Positions 12,216 through 24,862 of a DNA stretch of 64,000 nucleotides are shown here, piece by piece (position 1 is the first letter of the stretch; every line of letters starts with the position of its first letter). A program made the position numbers and the translations under genes. The notes beneath the pieces are model-generated. The model did no database searches, was not told where the DNA came from, and saw only the letters and a program-made list of their open reading frames with translations. Origin of the DNA: Moringa oleifera (Eukaryota > Streptophyta > Magnoliopsida > Brassicales > Moringaceae); the NCBI GenBank assembly GCA_021397835.1, contig JAJFZO010000396.1:2108001-2172000 (forward strand), given 5' to 3'.

Positions 12216-14285
12216 TCATTTCCTCCAACTAGTGGTAAGCAAATCTGAAGGAAGTGAAGCAGGATCAAGTTCCCAACAGTCTCTCAAGAGTTCAGGGACC
12301 TCATCTCCTGAAAGTTTCCTGGCAGGAATCTGATGTGAAAACAGCCGGACATCATCCTTCTCAAACCATCTGATAGCGTGACATCCGATTTCCCGTCTCT
12401 TAAATATTGTCCTGAACCCATCAACCTTCTCAAGGTACGCCATGCTCAATCCGTGCATCTCACTGTAAGTTGTTAAGAACACAACTATGTCATAGGATCT
12501 TTTATCTCTAGCTGACATGCTTCTTCCCTCTGCACCCACAGCTGCTTCATTGTAGAGCGCCCAGACTGAACCTTTTTTTGGATAAATCCTGTACACCTCT
12601 CTCGCAGCCCTCTCACACTCCATAACATGTGAAAAAATGTTCAGAGAATCAACTGACGTTTTCTTAGAAACTTTAAACCTCCCACAAGACACATGAAATC
12701 CAGTTTTCTCCCAACAAATCAAAGTCTCATCCCCATTATTCTGAAGATCCAGCCAACTAATTTTCACCTCAAAAGGATTCAGTGAAACAAGTTCGTCGAT
12801 CAGACCATAATGCCTGGGCATTCCATCATCATCATCATAAATAGCCCAAACTTGCCCTTTCTTAAAACTCCTCTCCACTCTATCTTTATCAAAATCATAA
12901 AAATCAGAATCTACTACTGCCATAATCTCCAAATCCTCACCCTTTGAACTACGAGACCTCACAATTTCTGAACCCATTTTTCTTCTCAAAGCCCCTTCCT
13001 TCATCATTTCCGAATTCCCACTCCTTTTCGAAGCTCTTCGTGTCACAGTTTCCAAATCCACAATCTTCTTTGATGGTCCACGAGTTTGAATCCTTGAATC
13101 CCTATTCTTCTTTGAAGATTGTTGCTTCTCAATCTCCAAATTTGTACTCTTTTTCAAAGATCCCTGGTTTTCAATCACCGAATCTCTATTCTTCGAAGTC
13201 TCTTGTCCACCCTTCTCCTCTTCTCCTTCACCATTCGATTTCAATGTTGTCTTCTCTTGATTGAGCTTTCGCTTCAATTCCATCTGCATTTCAGCCAAAG
13301 TCATCATTTCCTCCCTAGCTTTCACCCTCTTCTTGGACCTCTCTGACCCCTGCCCAACTTCCACCCTCTTCTCCTTTGACCTTGCCAGCACCTCCCCAAC
13401 AGTACTCATTCTCCTCCTCAATCCCCTACTTCTCAATCTTCCTCCACCCCATTGACCACCAAGAGTGCTGCATGCTTCCTTCCCCAAATCTTCACTCCCC
13501 TCTTCATCCCCACTATCAATCTTTTTCCCTCCCAATACCTCCCTAGCCAATTTCCTCCTCGACATCATACTTCGCGTCCTCTCACCAACACCCATTTTTG
13601 CCTCCAAGTGCACACCACCCATTTTCCTCTTCAACCTCTCACTCCTCACCTTAGCCCTACTTCTCTCTGTCTCCCCATCATCAGCTCCACTCTTAACTTC
13701 GACAGCCTTAAAACTCTTCTTGCAACTAGGGCACACCAAATTATGCTCCAAGTACTTTCTCTCGAACTGATGCAACAACCTACACCTAGAACATGCCGTC
13801 CAAAACGTCTCTTCCATGTTTGTTGCTGCTGCATCCGCTGCCAACCCAGTAACCCTCTCCTCCTGAATTCTCATTCTAAGGTTCATATCATATTCCTTCC
13901 TCCTGATTCTATCCGAGAAAACCCGAAAACCCTCACCCACAAGCTTAAACGCCTCTTCGCATCCTAGATATGGATTTTTATCAGGGTGCAAAACCAAAGC
14001 TAATTTCCTATACTGTTTCTTGATTGCGTTAATGTGAGAGAAAGGCTCTACCTGAAGGATCTTGTACCAGTCCGGTGCGGTTCCAGAGGCGGCTTTCGCG
14101 GCGACCCGGAGAATCTCGAATGCAGTGAGCATCGAAGAGAGGCCCTCAAGATTTGGGAAGATGCTGTGGGCTTTCTTGGCATGTTTTAGAGCTGATTTCA
14201 GGTTTGAGTTCTTGAATTTAGTCTCTGCTAGGGTTTTATGACGTACTGCTTCTTGCTCTTGGTCAGGCTCTGCGCCTGTCGCCAT
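12216..14285 (-). CDS. J-domain protein with C-terminal DUF3444 (DnaJ/Hsp40, plant type)
   Basis: An intronless co-chaperone-like protein. The frame is open from 14330, but I prefer the Met at 14283-14285 (MATGAEPDQEQ), where the acidic helical N-terminus typical of the family begins; this gives 689 aa. Numbering from the upstream Met (704 aa), the J domain spans about 86-148 with the HPD tripeptide at 115-117, which stimulates Hsp70 ATPase. Two CxxC motifs at 180-183 and 200-203 form a zinc-ribbon-like segment. A long basic/acidic linker follows, with a degenerate repeat at 381-471, and then a DUF3444 region at about 472-690. Plants have a large set of such J-DUF3444 proteins, usually single-exon and of unknown client. 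The very basic linker suggests a nuclear location (inference). There is no frameshift or stop. Confidence 0.93.
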   Translation of the reverse strand: MATGAEPDQEQEAVRHKTLAETKFKNSNLKSALKHAKKAHSIFPNLEGLSSMLTAFEILRVAAKAASGTAPDWYKILQVEPFSHINAIKKQYRKLALVLHPDKNPYLGCEEAFKLVGEGFRVFSDRIRRKEYDMNLRMRIQEERVTGLAADAAATNMEETFWTACSRCRLLHQFERKYLEHNLVCPSCKKSFKAVEVKSGADDGETERSRAKVRSERLKRKMGGVHLEAKMGVGERTRSMMSRRKLAREVLGGKKIDSGDEEGSEDLGKEACSTLGGQWGGGRLRSRGLRRRMSTVGEVLARSKEKRVEVGQGSERSKKRVKAREEMMTLAEMQMELKRKLNQEKTTLKSNGEGEEEKGGQETSKNRDSVIENQGSLKKSTNLEIEKQQSSKKNRDSRIQTRGPSKKIVDLETVTRRASKRSGNSEMMKEGALRRKMGSEIVRSRSSKGEDLEIMAVVDSDFYDFDKDRVERSFKKGQVWAIYDDDDGMPRHYGLIDELVSLNPFEVKISWLDLQNNGDETLICWEKTGFHVSCGRFKVSKKTSVDSLNIFSHVMECERAAREVYRIYPKKGSVWALYNEAAVGAEGRSMSARDKRSYDIVVFLTTYSEMHGLSMAYLEKVDGFRTIFKRREIGCHAIRWFEKDDVRLFSHQIPARKLSGDEVPELLRDCWELDPASLPSDLLTTSWRK
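12918..13190 (-). repeat. Degenerate in-frame repeat in the J-protein linker
   Basis: Residues 381-471 (upstream-Met numbering) consist of about six units of 12-16 aa. They alternate an acidic/hydrophobic start (RDSVIE, LEIEK, RDSRIQ, LETVT, SEMMK, SEIVR) with a Ser/Lys-rich end (SLKKS, SSKKN, PSKKI, ASKRS, ALRRK, SSKGE). The pattern is plain in the translation, and the length variation implies repeated in-frame duplication followed by divergence. Confidence 0.65.
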
Positions 14286-14330
14286 TTTCAACGGAGAGGA
14301 ACTGCAGAGAGGAACAAGATGGCGAGACAA

Positions 14331-14878
14331 ATCAAATGAACAAGGGTTTTAGATTTTCCGGAGGCAAGGAATTGGGTTTTGACCTCTGGACTGGGTTTAT
14401 CACTTCATTACATAACACCACATCCCTCTCCTTCCCGTCCGTTTTTCTTCTTCTCCATTTTTTTTAAATTTATATTTTCAAGAATTCTGAAACGTTTCTA
14501 AATTTGATTCTTAAAAACCCTTTTTTTTTTTCCTTTTGCCTTTTTTTAAAAAAATAAATATGGTACAAAATTCAGTTCTAAAAGAAATTATTTATTTTCA
14601 TTAAATGATAGATTAAATACATAAAACTAAATATAATTATTCCAATTTAATTTAATTTGATAAGGTGATTCGATCTTTCTTCTTCTTCTTTTTTTCCCCT
14701 TTTACACAAACCTAAGAAGATAATTTTAACATTATACACATAATTGAGTAAACTTTTATCTTTTATTACATTACACATTAAATTTTAAAAAGTTAGGGTT
14801 AATAAAAAAATTTAAATTATATTATTTTTTAGTTTGAAATCCTGAAATATTTATTTTATTCAATTATATCTTATGACA
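14331..14878. promoter_or_regulatory. 5' flank of the J-protein gene
   Basis: Sequence upstream of the minus-strand J-protein gene. The stretch 14286-14460 is richer in GC and pyrimidine tracts and probably holds the 5'UTR and core promoter. No specific element can be claimed. Confidence 0.35.
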
Positions 14879-15165
14879 TGTTTATTTATCAATAATCAAA
14901 ATAAATACAAATCAAAACAAATAAAAATTACAATAAATAGGAATCACATTCAGGATAAATTATTTACTTGACCTTTAGAAATCAAAATCAAAATTTCGTT
15001 AGCATATTTACTTTATTTCCCAATTGGAATGAAGTGTCATAAATTTACTTATATACACTTTAAATAGATTTTTTAATTTTTAATTTAAAAATATATTATA
15101 TATTCTAATAATTATTATAATATTAAAAAATATAAATAAATATTATTTAAAATATATAATTTTAA
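14879..15165. repeat. Dispersed repeat (MITE-like), copy 3
   Basis: Begins TGTTTATTTATCAATAATC. It shares the word order and the AT-rich tail (TTCTAATAATTATTATAAT) with the copies at 8964 and 9471. It sits on the other side of the J-protein gene, in the same orientation. Confidence 0.55.
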
Positions 15166-15349
15166 ATATCTTGAAATAAAAAGGTAAACATGAATTTTTT
15201 ACCAATAATAATAATTTTTTAAAAAATATAAATAATAAACTTATATCACCAATCAATATTTTAATAAGAGACATCTTTGATTTTTTTAATTTTATTTAAG
15301 TATTTTTAAAATAAAAATAAAATAATTATTTAATTTGGACATGAAAAAT

Positions 15350-15390
15350 GGGAATGTCAATCCCATGTGGGGGTTAGGATTGACATTCCC
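15350..15390. repeat. Short perfect inverted repeat
   Basis: GGGAATGTCAATCC at 15350-15363 is matched exactly by its reverse complement at 15377-15390, with a 13 bp loop (CATGTGGGGGTTA). It is surrounded by AT-rich sequence with no gene nearby. It could be the hairpin remnant of a small foldback element. Confidence 0.75.
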
Positions 15391-16429
15391 ATCTCTCTAT
15401 TCTAAAATTCATGTGGAATTTACGCATTTTCATTCTTATTACATGATAAAAATAATCCAAAAATATGAAATTAATTTTAATTCTATACTATTTATTAGTA
15501 AAGATGTTATTAATGTTTAATTTGATTAAATTTAGATCCAGTTGAAATTTAAAAATTTAAAAATATTCAAATTAAAATCGTATATAATGAATTATTACTT
15601 GAAGTTTTTCATATACATAAAAAATATTCAAGTAAAAATATTTGCTTTTAATTTTTTATTATTAAATTTTTAAAAAATTTTAAAAAAATAACTTGTGTAT
15701 CAAAAATTATTTAAATTTAAAAATTAAACTCAAAATAAAATGTAGGATTTATTTAAGATATTTTAATAATGAAAATGCCATTACATTTTCATAATCGTTT
15801 AAACCAATATCCAAATTGAAACATTAGAGTATAATAATAAATATTATTGATACTTCAGATTTCAAATTAATTAGTACATATAATTTAAAGTTTTTTTTTA
15901 ATATTTACCTACATAATTACATAGCCATTACACCTTAACGACTAACCTTAAGGTCGATTGTTAAATCTCAATCTTGAATGAAACCCAAGGCTTAGTTATT
16001 GCACCATTATCGATCGTTAAGTCCCACTCAGCCTGATGTCTAAGGTGCCTACATGTAATGTCTCTTATAAATAAAATTTTATCACAAAAGTTGCTTTGTT
16101 ATGGATCATCAGTGACTTTTCTACCTACTCGATGTTGTTTGGTTAGAGTACATTAGGAAGATAGGTTTATCTTTCCTGTAAAGAAGATTCAAATACTTTT
16201 ACCCCTCCCAGTAGGCATAAGTAGTCTTGATTTAATAACCATCGTAAGTTCTTATTTGAAGATCATCCTTTAAAGAAACAAAACTACATTCATTAGGAAT
16301 AAAATAATGAAAAAAGTAACTCCTCTTATTAAATCTAGGTATGAATTACTGCATAATATAAATTAATTGGGATTAAGAAAGATTACAAAAATTGGATATG
16401 ATCAAATAAATGATCTTATTTATAAGACT
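15391..16429. other. Intergenic, no gene recognised
   Basis: AT-rich sequence to about 15900, then more balanced sequence up to the CACTA relic. Nothing coding was recognised. Confidence 0.45.
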
Positions 16430-19090
16430 GCTACTAGAGAAAACGAAGAATAGTTTAAGATTTACCTTATTAGCGTATCAACTTAATACGATATAACTTT
16501 GATGTCATGCATATAGAGACAAATGTTTTCGATAATGTGTTCAACATAGTCATAAATATGGAAGAAAAGACAAAGGATAATGCAAAGTTGATGAAAGGTT
16601 TAAAGGCATTTCGCAAATAACTTGAGTTAAGGAGAAATGAGGCAATTGAGAAATATACTAATGTTTGTTATACCCTTGACAAAACAAGTAGAGAAGCATT
16701 GTGTGAATGGGTAAACAATCTAAGATTTCTTGATGGATATATATCAAACGTGCAAGGTGTGTAGACATATATGAAAATATAAGTTGTTTGGGATGAAGAG
16801 TCATGACTATCATATTTTTATGCAACAATTACTATCCATTGCATTTCATGAACTATTGCTTACTAATGTATGACAACCACTAATAAAGTTGAGTATTATC
16901 TAGGATAATATACTAATAGATATAAATTTCACACTTAAAGACACAATTTGGATGAACAGTTGAGTCTACATTAAGGTTTAGTATAATATAAATGAAAGCG
17001 ATTATTTCGATATATTAGTGGAGGCGTTACAATTAGAATACCTTGTGCTACTAATCAAAAGAATCATTTTGTTCAAGTGTGAATAGTTTGATCTTACATT
17101 AAACATGGGCACCAAAGTATATGAATCATATATCTAGTGGATATTAATCACATAAAGAAACTGAGTAAGTATGAATCAGTCATCTTGGCTATACAAGCAG
17201 CTCGAGTTTCTTATATCCCTCATCCAAGCTTAAGGCACGATAAGTGTGACTAGTGGATTGTTTACAAAATAAAAGGTAGATTTATCGTCGAATTTCTAGA
17301 TTCTAGTTTCACTTTTAGATCAACCTAGCATGTTTTTTTTTTCTCAAGATAATGAGATAGATGTCCATCAAATTAAGAATGAGGTGAGTGATCATCCTAT
17401 CTCTTTGATTGATCCAAGTGAGCATTGATATATATTGATAATGAAACAAAAAAGATGTTGGATGAATTATATTTTGAAAGTTATTCTATTAAGGGAAGGA
17501 TGAGAAAGTGAAAGAAGAAAGGAAAAAAGAATACTTTGAAGATCATGATTAGTTGATTTTTTATAAAAAGATCATATTTGAATTGATATATTTGTATCGA
17601 TTTTAATATTTTATAACTATTGCATAAATTATTTAATCTATTATTTTAAATAATTCATTTTATGAAATATTTGTTAATCTGATTATTCATTATGTTGTGC
17701 TTTTATCATGTATTTTAGAGTATTTTAGTTTAATTTTCAGGAAAGGATCTGTCGAATGTTTTTATAAAATCTTATCTATCAATATATTAGCATATCAAGG
17801 ATAAGAAGGAAAACAAAGCTGCACAATCTCCACATAGAGAATCTATACCCCTTTGATTGGTTCACCAACTTTACTTTAGGCTTTTCTAGCTTGCTCCTAC
17901 CAAGATGTCTAGGTGAAGGAGTAAGCAAAGTAAAGGTAAACAACTGATTTATATAGATAATGACACGTAAGTATTCATAACTTCAAATCATTATCTTTAT
18001 AAATTTTTTAATATTTTTATGTTTTATTTATTATATTATTTGATAAAAGCCTTCGCATGAATGCATTCCAAAGCTTTACAATATTGCTTTTGAAAGGATT
18101 GACCCATCTAGGTATATGTGAAAGAAAAAAAGCCAAATATTTTTACTATGAAGAATTCAAAGCATGTGTAATTATTTACCCAAAAAAATTATGTTACATG
18201 TGACCATACTTACTAACCATTATTCTGTTGCAAAAACATTTCACATGGGACAAGATAATGGACAACATGGTGAAGGCTACATAGGACGCTAGAGTTATAG
18301 ATCAATATGTTGATTTGATTTATGCATATTGCCACAAGATAAGAAATAAGCCTTAAATATCCTAGATAAGAGTAGTGGCAGATAGAATGGAGCTAGCCAA
18401 AGTACGAAAAAAAGAAAAAAAGAAAAGTGTGATGATGTCTCACAATCGACGAAGTGAGACAAGTGAATCTGGGTCAAGTGCCTTCTGGGTCAAGTGCCTT
18501 TCGACATAGTGTCGATTCGTGTTCACTACAGAACCATTATCAATATTTAATACGTATTATATTTAAATTATTCACACAAATATAAATAAAAATGATATAG
18601 TTATTTATTAAGTATCCTTTTTTTTTCAAGCATAGGAGTAAGGTCATAAGTTTATTGCTAGAGTTTTTTTTAAACAAACTCACACTAAGAAGTTCAAACC
18701 TAATGAGTTCATAGATGAGCATGCTAAAAAAATAAATGTAAGTTTATTTTTTTAATATTTAATAAATAACTTTAATCATGTCATTTTTTCCTTCATCATT
18801 CGATTCAGTTAAGGAATAAGTTAATAAAATATTTCACTATAGGAACACTTTGAGGAGTCGATGACGTCGGCTTCCCAGCCATAGAAAGAATCTTATGATA
18901 CTTTTGAGGTAGGATACACTAAGCTCTACTATGAAGTAATATGTAAAAGAAAAAAAAAAGTGTTGAGTGTACGAGTTTGGCTCCCAAGCTCGATCATAAT
19001 ATTTAAATGATAACTCCAATAGTGAATACTTTATTAACAACAATGCTATAGAAGATATAAGCTCTCTGATAAAAGTTAGAAAGAGCACAT
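16430..19090 (+). mobile_element. CACTA (En/Spm) relic: TNP2-like transposase followed by a second transposase ORF
   Basis: Broken plus-strand frames match the order of proteins in plant CACTA elements. About 16660-16760 gives EALCEWVNNLRFLDGYISN, the conserved TNP2 stretch with FPDGF-like sequence. About 17165-17300 gives ESVILAIQAARVSYIPHPS and then DKCDWWIVYKIKGR, the TNP2 C-terminal region. About 17900-18720 resembles the Ptta/En/Spm second ORF (KFKPNEFIDEHA at its end). Stops and frameshifts are frequent, so it is dead. The neighbouring motif cluster at 19550-19850 may be its subterminal region. Confidence 0.7.
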
Positions 19091-19549
19091 ATTAGAGCAT
19101 AAGTCAATGGAGAAGTATATGGAAGATGAGTGTAGATCTCTAAAAAAGAGATATGGAGGAGGAGCGTAAGACTCTAGAGGGCATTAAGAGGAAGAACGTA
19201 GGGTGAGGAGCATAACTGCTTACGTTTTAAGACCGAGTTATAAGAGTACTTCTAAAGAGAGATTGACATGAATGAGTACTTATAGAGAGATGTTGATATG
19301 AATGAATGCATTTGTAGAATGAAGGCTTTACTTTTGAAAAGCACTCCTCTAGCACCGCCTGATAGTTCTTTTAATGCTTAATTTCATTTTTATTTATGGA
19401 CATTATGTTTGATGAGAACGTAGTAGAATGTCGTAATTATTATCTTTTTTATGGATTATATATAATTTTAGTTTACTTTTTACAAGTTTAAGGTATAGTA
19501 TGAAAATTAATTTTATTTTAATTATATCAGTTTAGTAACATATTAGAAT

Positions 19550-19860
19550 TTTTTGGTAAAATTAATTATTTAGCAACGAATTTCAATCTATCACTAAGTC
19601 TTAAACTCTAGTGATAGATTAGAATTAGTAGCTAAAATTTAGTGATAAATTTAATTTTTTCACTAATCGGTCATTACCGTAAGACTCCTTTACTATAGGT
19701 ATTATTTTAGTGCAAACCTAAAAAGCAGTCACTAATTTCTTTCGCGACAATCATTTTAATTATGAATTTTTTCTATTGCTAAGATATTTAGTGATAGAAT
19801 TTTTAAGTTTAATAATAGATTTTTTTGTTGCTAAAATTAAATTAGTTTTCTAAAAACTCA
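19550..19860. repeat. Cluster of short TAGTGATAG/TTGCTAAAAT motifs
   Basis: Repeated words such as CTAGTGATAGATT, TTTAGTGATAAATTT, TTTAGTGATAGAAT, TAGCTAAAATT and TTGCTAAAATT occur in both orientations over about 300 bp. This resembles a CACTA subterminal region belonging to the relic at 16430-19090. A clean terminus was not found. Confidence 0.4.
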
Positions 19861-20956
19861 CATTGGATTTTTAAAAAAGGAGGATCAAGTGAGACCGTTG
19901 TTAAAAGTACCTAACATTGACTATTAAATGATGAAATAACCACTGAAAGCAAGCCACTAAGCTTTATGAAGGTTATACTAAGTCATCAGCATATTACATA
20001 AGTTATTGTAAATATCAACCCAATCTACTTAACTATGTTCCATATATAACTTATTATGCAAGCTACATAAATTACTATGCATCTGTATCAAGTTATTATT
20101 GCTTATTGTTTAATATATAATTAACTATACCTCACATATAAGTTACTATACAAGCTACAAATATAATGCAAATGTATGTGTCGTTATGGATGAATTAACA
20201 CAAAATATTAAAGTAAACATATCAATAATTTATATTAAAGTAAAATCAATTCAGTAAATGATAAAATTGTAACACAATCAATTTTATAAACAAAATTTAG
20301 CTAAAATCAACATAAAATAAAGAAAAAATAATACGAAATAAGAACATAGATCAATAAAAATAAAAAATAAATCAATAAAAAATAAATCAACACAAAATAA
20401 AGAATGAAATAATTACAAATTAAGATAAAAAATAAATCAAGATAGTTATAAAATAATAAATATGAACATCCTTTGATTTTTTAAACTTTTAATATTCTTT
20501 TTATCTTTGCCAAACACATCCTAATTTGTTCTTATTTTTGCCATTTAATTACAATTTATTCGTTAACTAATTAAGTTGTTACATCATAAATTTTCTTTTA
20601 CATTTTCTATTACATTCGAATTCTTGATAATTACCCAAATCACACACTAAAAAATATATATATACAAATTAATGATATCTTTCTCTTTCTCTTTCTTTTA
20701 TTTTTGTTTTGTTTGGTTTTTCAAAAAAAAAAAAGAGAATGAATAGGTAAAATATAAAAAAAATTTGTTATCAGTCATAAACTCATACTCATATCCATAA
20801 TGCATAATAAGTAAAGTATAATGTAAAGATAAATTATAAGTTCACTCATATTCAAATTTTGAATTTCTTCTTGTTGTACATATTTATCTCTAAATCCTTT
20901 TAAATAAAAAGAGAAAACTATGGTAGATCAACAAATAAACAACCATTTATTAATAA
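19861..20956. other. Intergenic, AT-rich, no gene recognised
   Basis: Very AT-rich sequence with many AATAAA/ATAAATCA-like words around 20270-20460. No open frame is recognisable. Confidence 0.5.
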
Positions 20957-23900
20957 CAGGGTCAACCTTAAGCTTATGCACTAAGGGGGATGACCTAGGG
21001 CCCTCAGATGTAAGAGGCCTAAATTTTATTTACAATATAATACAATAAAAAATTAAAAATAAAGGAAAGGTTCCTTTCAGTTGCTCTTTAACTTTGTTCC
21101 TTAAATCCCAATTTTAGTAATAACAAAATACACAAAACCTAACTCTCCCTTTTCTTCTTTCTCAATTTCAACATGCATCTTACTCTTTCATACTCAGTTA
21201 ATCAGTTTCAATGGTGCCATGATAGCATTTTTCTTTGACTCCATTAAGAAGAACAAGAGTTTCTTGTTTAAGTAAAGTCTTTTTACTCATTTTTTATTTA
21301 TACTTTATTTCTAAGGCATATTTAAGTTATTTCATATGAGTTTTGTTTTTAATCTTAATCCGTTCTTTGTTTGAAATCTAGGGACTAATCCTTTGTCTCA
21401 TTGTTGTGGTGCTAAGGTTATGATAATGCAAAACTGTGATCATGAAGGTATTAATTTATTTTATTGTTGGATGGTACTTATTTAAGATGAAGTGATTTTT
21501 CCTTTTATGTTGCCTTCCAATTTCATCTTAAATGAATTGCTTGTAATTTGTGATAATATTGTTTATAGGATGCTAATTATGAACTAAAATTACTAAACTT
21601 GTGTTTATTCAAATTTAAACTATGTAATGGGCTTAATTTGAGATTAAGTTTTGATGCCCTTTAAACTTCCCTTCAGATTTGATTACGTGACAATAACAGT
21701 GTTGATAATTTACGCTTTCCTAATTTAATCTTTATTGTTGGTTGGATAATGCTCAATATCTGTAAAGTTAAAGTTACAGACATTAATGTTTTGTTGATGC
21801 AAATTTGGTTATTGATTTACAACATATATATGACTAAAATCTAGAAATAACTTATTTTGGTCATTATGAATGTGATTAGCCATCCTATATTATTAACTGG
21901 GATTGTTAAGGTACTTTACCAATTGTTGTGATTGATATTTAATAAAATTCTAAGTTATTAGGCTTTGATCATTACTTTGCATTTTTAGGTTGATTTTTTT
22001 CACTTTAAAGTACTAGTATCATATTTACTCTAATGATTGAGGTTTACTATGATTGATTCTTCTCATTATGGAGTTAAGATTTTGTATAAGAATGATTTAC
22101 TATATAAGTTTATAAGTTTTGGGCAAACATCCCTTTTTTCTTCTTTTATCACTTCATTGAACAAGCGTAAACAAAGTTTTATTGCTCTTTGCCTATATCT
22201 CTTGCATTAGTTTTGATTATTTATTTCATTGTTAACTTGTCAGTTGACTATGCTTTTTTTTTTTCATTTTTAAACTTGATATTTTGATATAAACATGTTT
22301 CCTAGAAAGTATCAATCAAAAATTTTTTAAAAAAAAAGGTAAAAGAAATGATTAAAACTACCAAAAAAAAATCTTGATAAGCTTTTAAGTACTAGTTTTT
22401 GAATTGAAAATTCAATCAATGAATTACAATAATAAAGTAATCAAGAAGAATTAATCAAATACATGATAGATAAGTAGGAAGAGTTTAGAGAAAATGTTGC
22501 CAATGAAGATAAAAAAATTGAGAGAAAATGGTGATATTAACATAAATGAAGATGATGATATAACTGAGAATAAAAATAAATTAGAGCAATTAAGTCAATG
22601 TGAAGAAATCTATGATCTAAGAACTTGGGATAACACTGATAATAAAATAAAGAATCTTGCAGTAGAAATAAGTCCCATATGAGAAAGTAATCTCAAGTTT
22701 TCCATGGATGAGCTTTCTAGATATTTTTCATATTCTTATTACACAAAAAAATTACTTAATAAAAAAAATAAGATAGAAAATAGCTAGTGTACTCAGAGGA
22801 TGCAAACAAAGTATATTATTTTTGTTATAAATTATTTAAATCAGTGTGTAATAGATGTTTGTTAGCAAATGAAAGTTTTAATGATTAAAGACACTTAAAT
22901 GAGAGGTTTAAACAATATGAGAATAGTAGTGAGCATATGACAAATATGAATACTTGAATTGACTTATAAATTAGATTAAGAAAGAATGAAACAATTGATA
23001 AAGTTTTATAAGGATAAATTTTCAAAGAGACCATTGAAAACAGGTTCTTATTAGAATAATAATTATAGCAAAGTGCCTTGAAAAGAATAATATGCCTTTT
23101 CATAAGAGAATTTATGGAAAAAATAATGATAATTTTTTAGGTTTAATTGAAATAATTATAAAGTTTGATTTATGATGTAAAGTAAATCCATTAAAAATAA
23201 CAAGATATATTATCCCTATCTTAGTCATAAAATTCAAAATGAATTGATTTTTAGATTAGCTTCTAAAATTAAAAGTGTAATTATTTTAAAATAAAAAAAG
23301 CTAAATATTTTTTCTATGATATTTGACTATACTCCAAATATAAATTGCTAAGAATAAATGAGTTTGATTATACGATGTGTAAATATATCAGTTAGTCCAA
23401 TAAAAACATAAAAATATTTTTTAGAATTTTTGAATGTGCATGATACGATTAGATATGATCTTTTTAATGAATTATAATATGTATTGATATTTTTTAATCT
23501 TAATATTCAAAATGTAAGGGAACAAGGTTATGATAATAGATCTTATGCATAAAAGAGCACATGAAATAAATCCTAAAGCATTATATGTTTCTTGTGCTTT
23601 TCAGTCTCTAGATCTTATTATTTGTGATATGGCACACTTTTGTATTAAAGAAATATCTTTTGTCGAAGTTATTCAATGCATATATTCACTATTTAATAAT
23701 TTTATAAAATAATAAAAAATATTATAAGATGATGCACGTGACTTAAATCCCAAATCATTATCTAACACATGATGGGGGAGCTATATTGAAAGTGTGGAAG
23801 TCATCAGATATTAGACTTCATAAGTAAAAGAAGTTTTATTAGACTTAGTTGAAATTAATGTTAAAACTAAGGCAAAGAATAAAGCTGAGAGTTTAGGAAA

Positions 23901-24854
23901 CGAATTAGAGAATTTTGAATGTTTGTTAGGCATGATTATTTGGTGAGAAATTTTATTTTCTATTAATATGGTTAGCAAGATATTGCAATCCAAAACTATG
24001 CATATTGACGATGCCATAAAACAATTGAAGGAATTAATTTTTGTAATTTTGTAAAAAAATATATTTGCTTATACCACGATTAGTGCTACAAGTCTTGTAT
24101 TATAAATGGATATTAAACCTATTTTTCCTTGAAAACGACAATTCTGAAGAAAAAAACAATTTGATCAGAATGCACACAAAGATAATAAACAATCTGCTAA
24201 AGATTCTTTTAGAGTTAACTATTTTATTATTGTAATAGTGTTGCTATTACTGAGCTAAAAAGTAGATTTAAATAATGATAAATATTTGATATTATTTTTG
24301 ATTTTTTGTTTGATTAGAATAATTTAAATTATTTAAATGATAATAAATTAAAAGAATATTGTATTAATTTTAAAAATACTTTGAAACATGCTAGCTTTTT
24401 AGATATTGATTCAAGTGATTTATTTTTATAACTAAAAGTATTACAAGTGACTTTACCAACAAAAAAAAAAAAAAAGACATTACTTGTAATCTCAATGTTT
24501 GAAAAAAGTTTTGGCCATCTACTTATAGAATATTATTGACTATATTTATGACTATAGCCTTTCTTGAAAGAAGTTTTTTTAAATTAAAATTGTTAAAATC
24601 TTATTTACGATCAGTTATGTCACAAGAAAAATTAAATGGATTAGCAACTTTATGAATTGAAAAAGAGATGTCGGTTCCAAATTAATTATGAAAATATCAA
24701 TGGTCTGTTTCTCAAACTACTAGAAGAAGTCATTTTAAATGACTTTATTTTTGTCAATACACAATTTTGTTCTTTACATGCTATTGCACATTTGGATAAA
24801 AGAGCCTCATTTTTGTTTTTGTTTTGGGCTTTCAAAATGTCAGGATTGGCCCTA
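20957..24854 (+). mobile_element. hAT transposon relic, near full length
   Basis: The left end reads CAGGGTCAACC at 20957 and the right end GGATTGGCCCTA ending at 24854, imperfect inverted termini of the CAGGG type used by hAT elements. The flanking 8 bp, ATTAATAA (20949-20956) and AGTAATAG (24855-24862), agree at 6 of 8 positions, as expected for an aged hAT target-site duplication. The interior encodes the TTF-zinc-finger/DUF4371/hAT-dimerisation transposase type. The left 1.5 kb is non-coding leader or intron. Ends and TSD are seen; the class follows from the encoded protein. Confidence 0.72.
22494..24684 (+). pseudogene. hAT transposase (TTF-type zinc finger, DUF4371, C-terminal dimerisation), broken
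   Basis: The N-terminal part has EEIYDLRTWDNTDNKIKNL followed by SRYFSYSYYTKK, the start of the TTF-type zinc finger typical of plant 'zinc finger MYM-type protein 1-like' transposases. The middle has GQGYDN (about 23520) and NPKALYVSCAFQSLDL (23560-23610), from the DUF4371/RNase-H-like core. The end has SFFKLKLLKSYLRSVMSQEK at about 24565-24630, the hAT dimerisation motif. More than a dozen stops and several frameshifts separate these pieces, so it cannot encode a protein. The long AT-rich first segment agrees with the intron-containing layout of this type. Confidence 0.8.
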
Positions 24855-24862
24855 AGTAATAG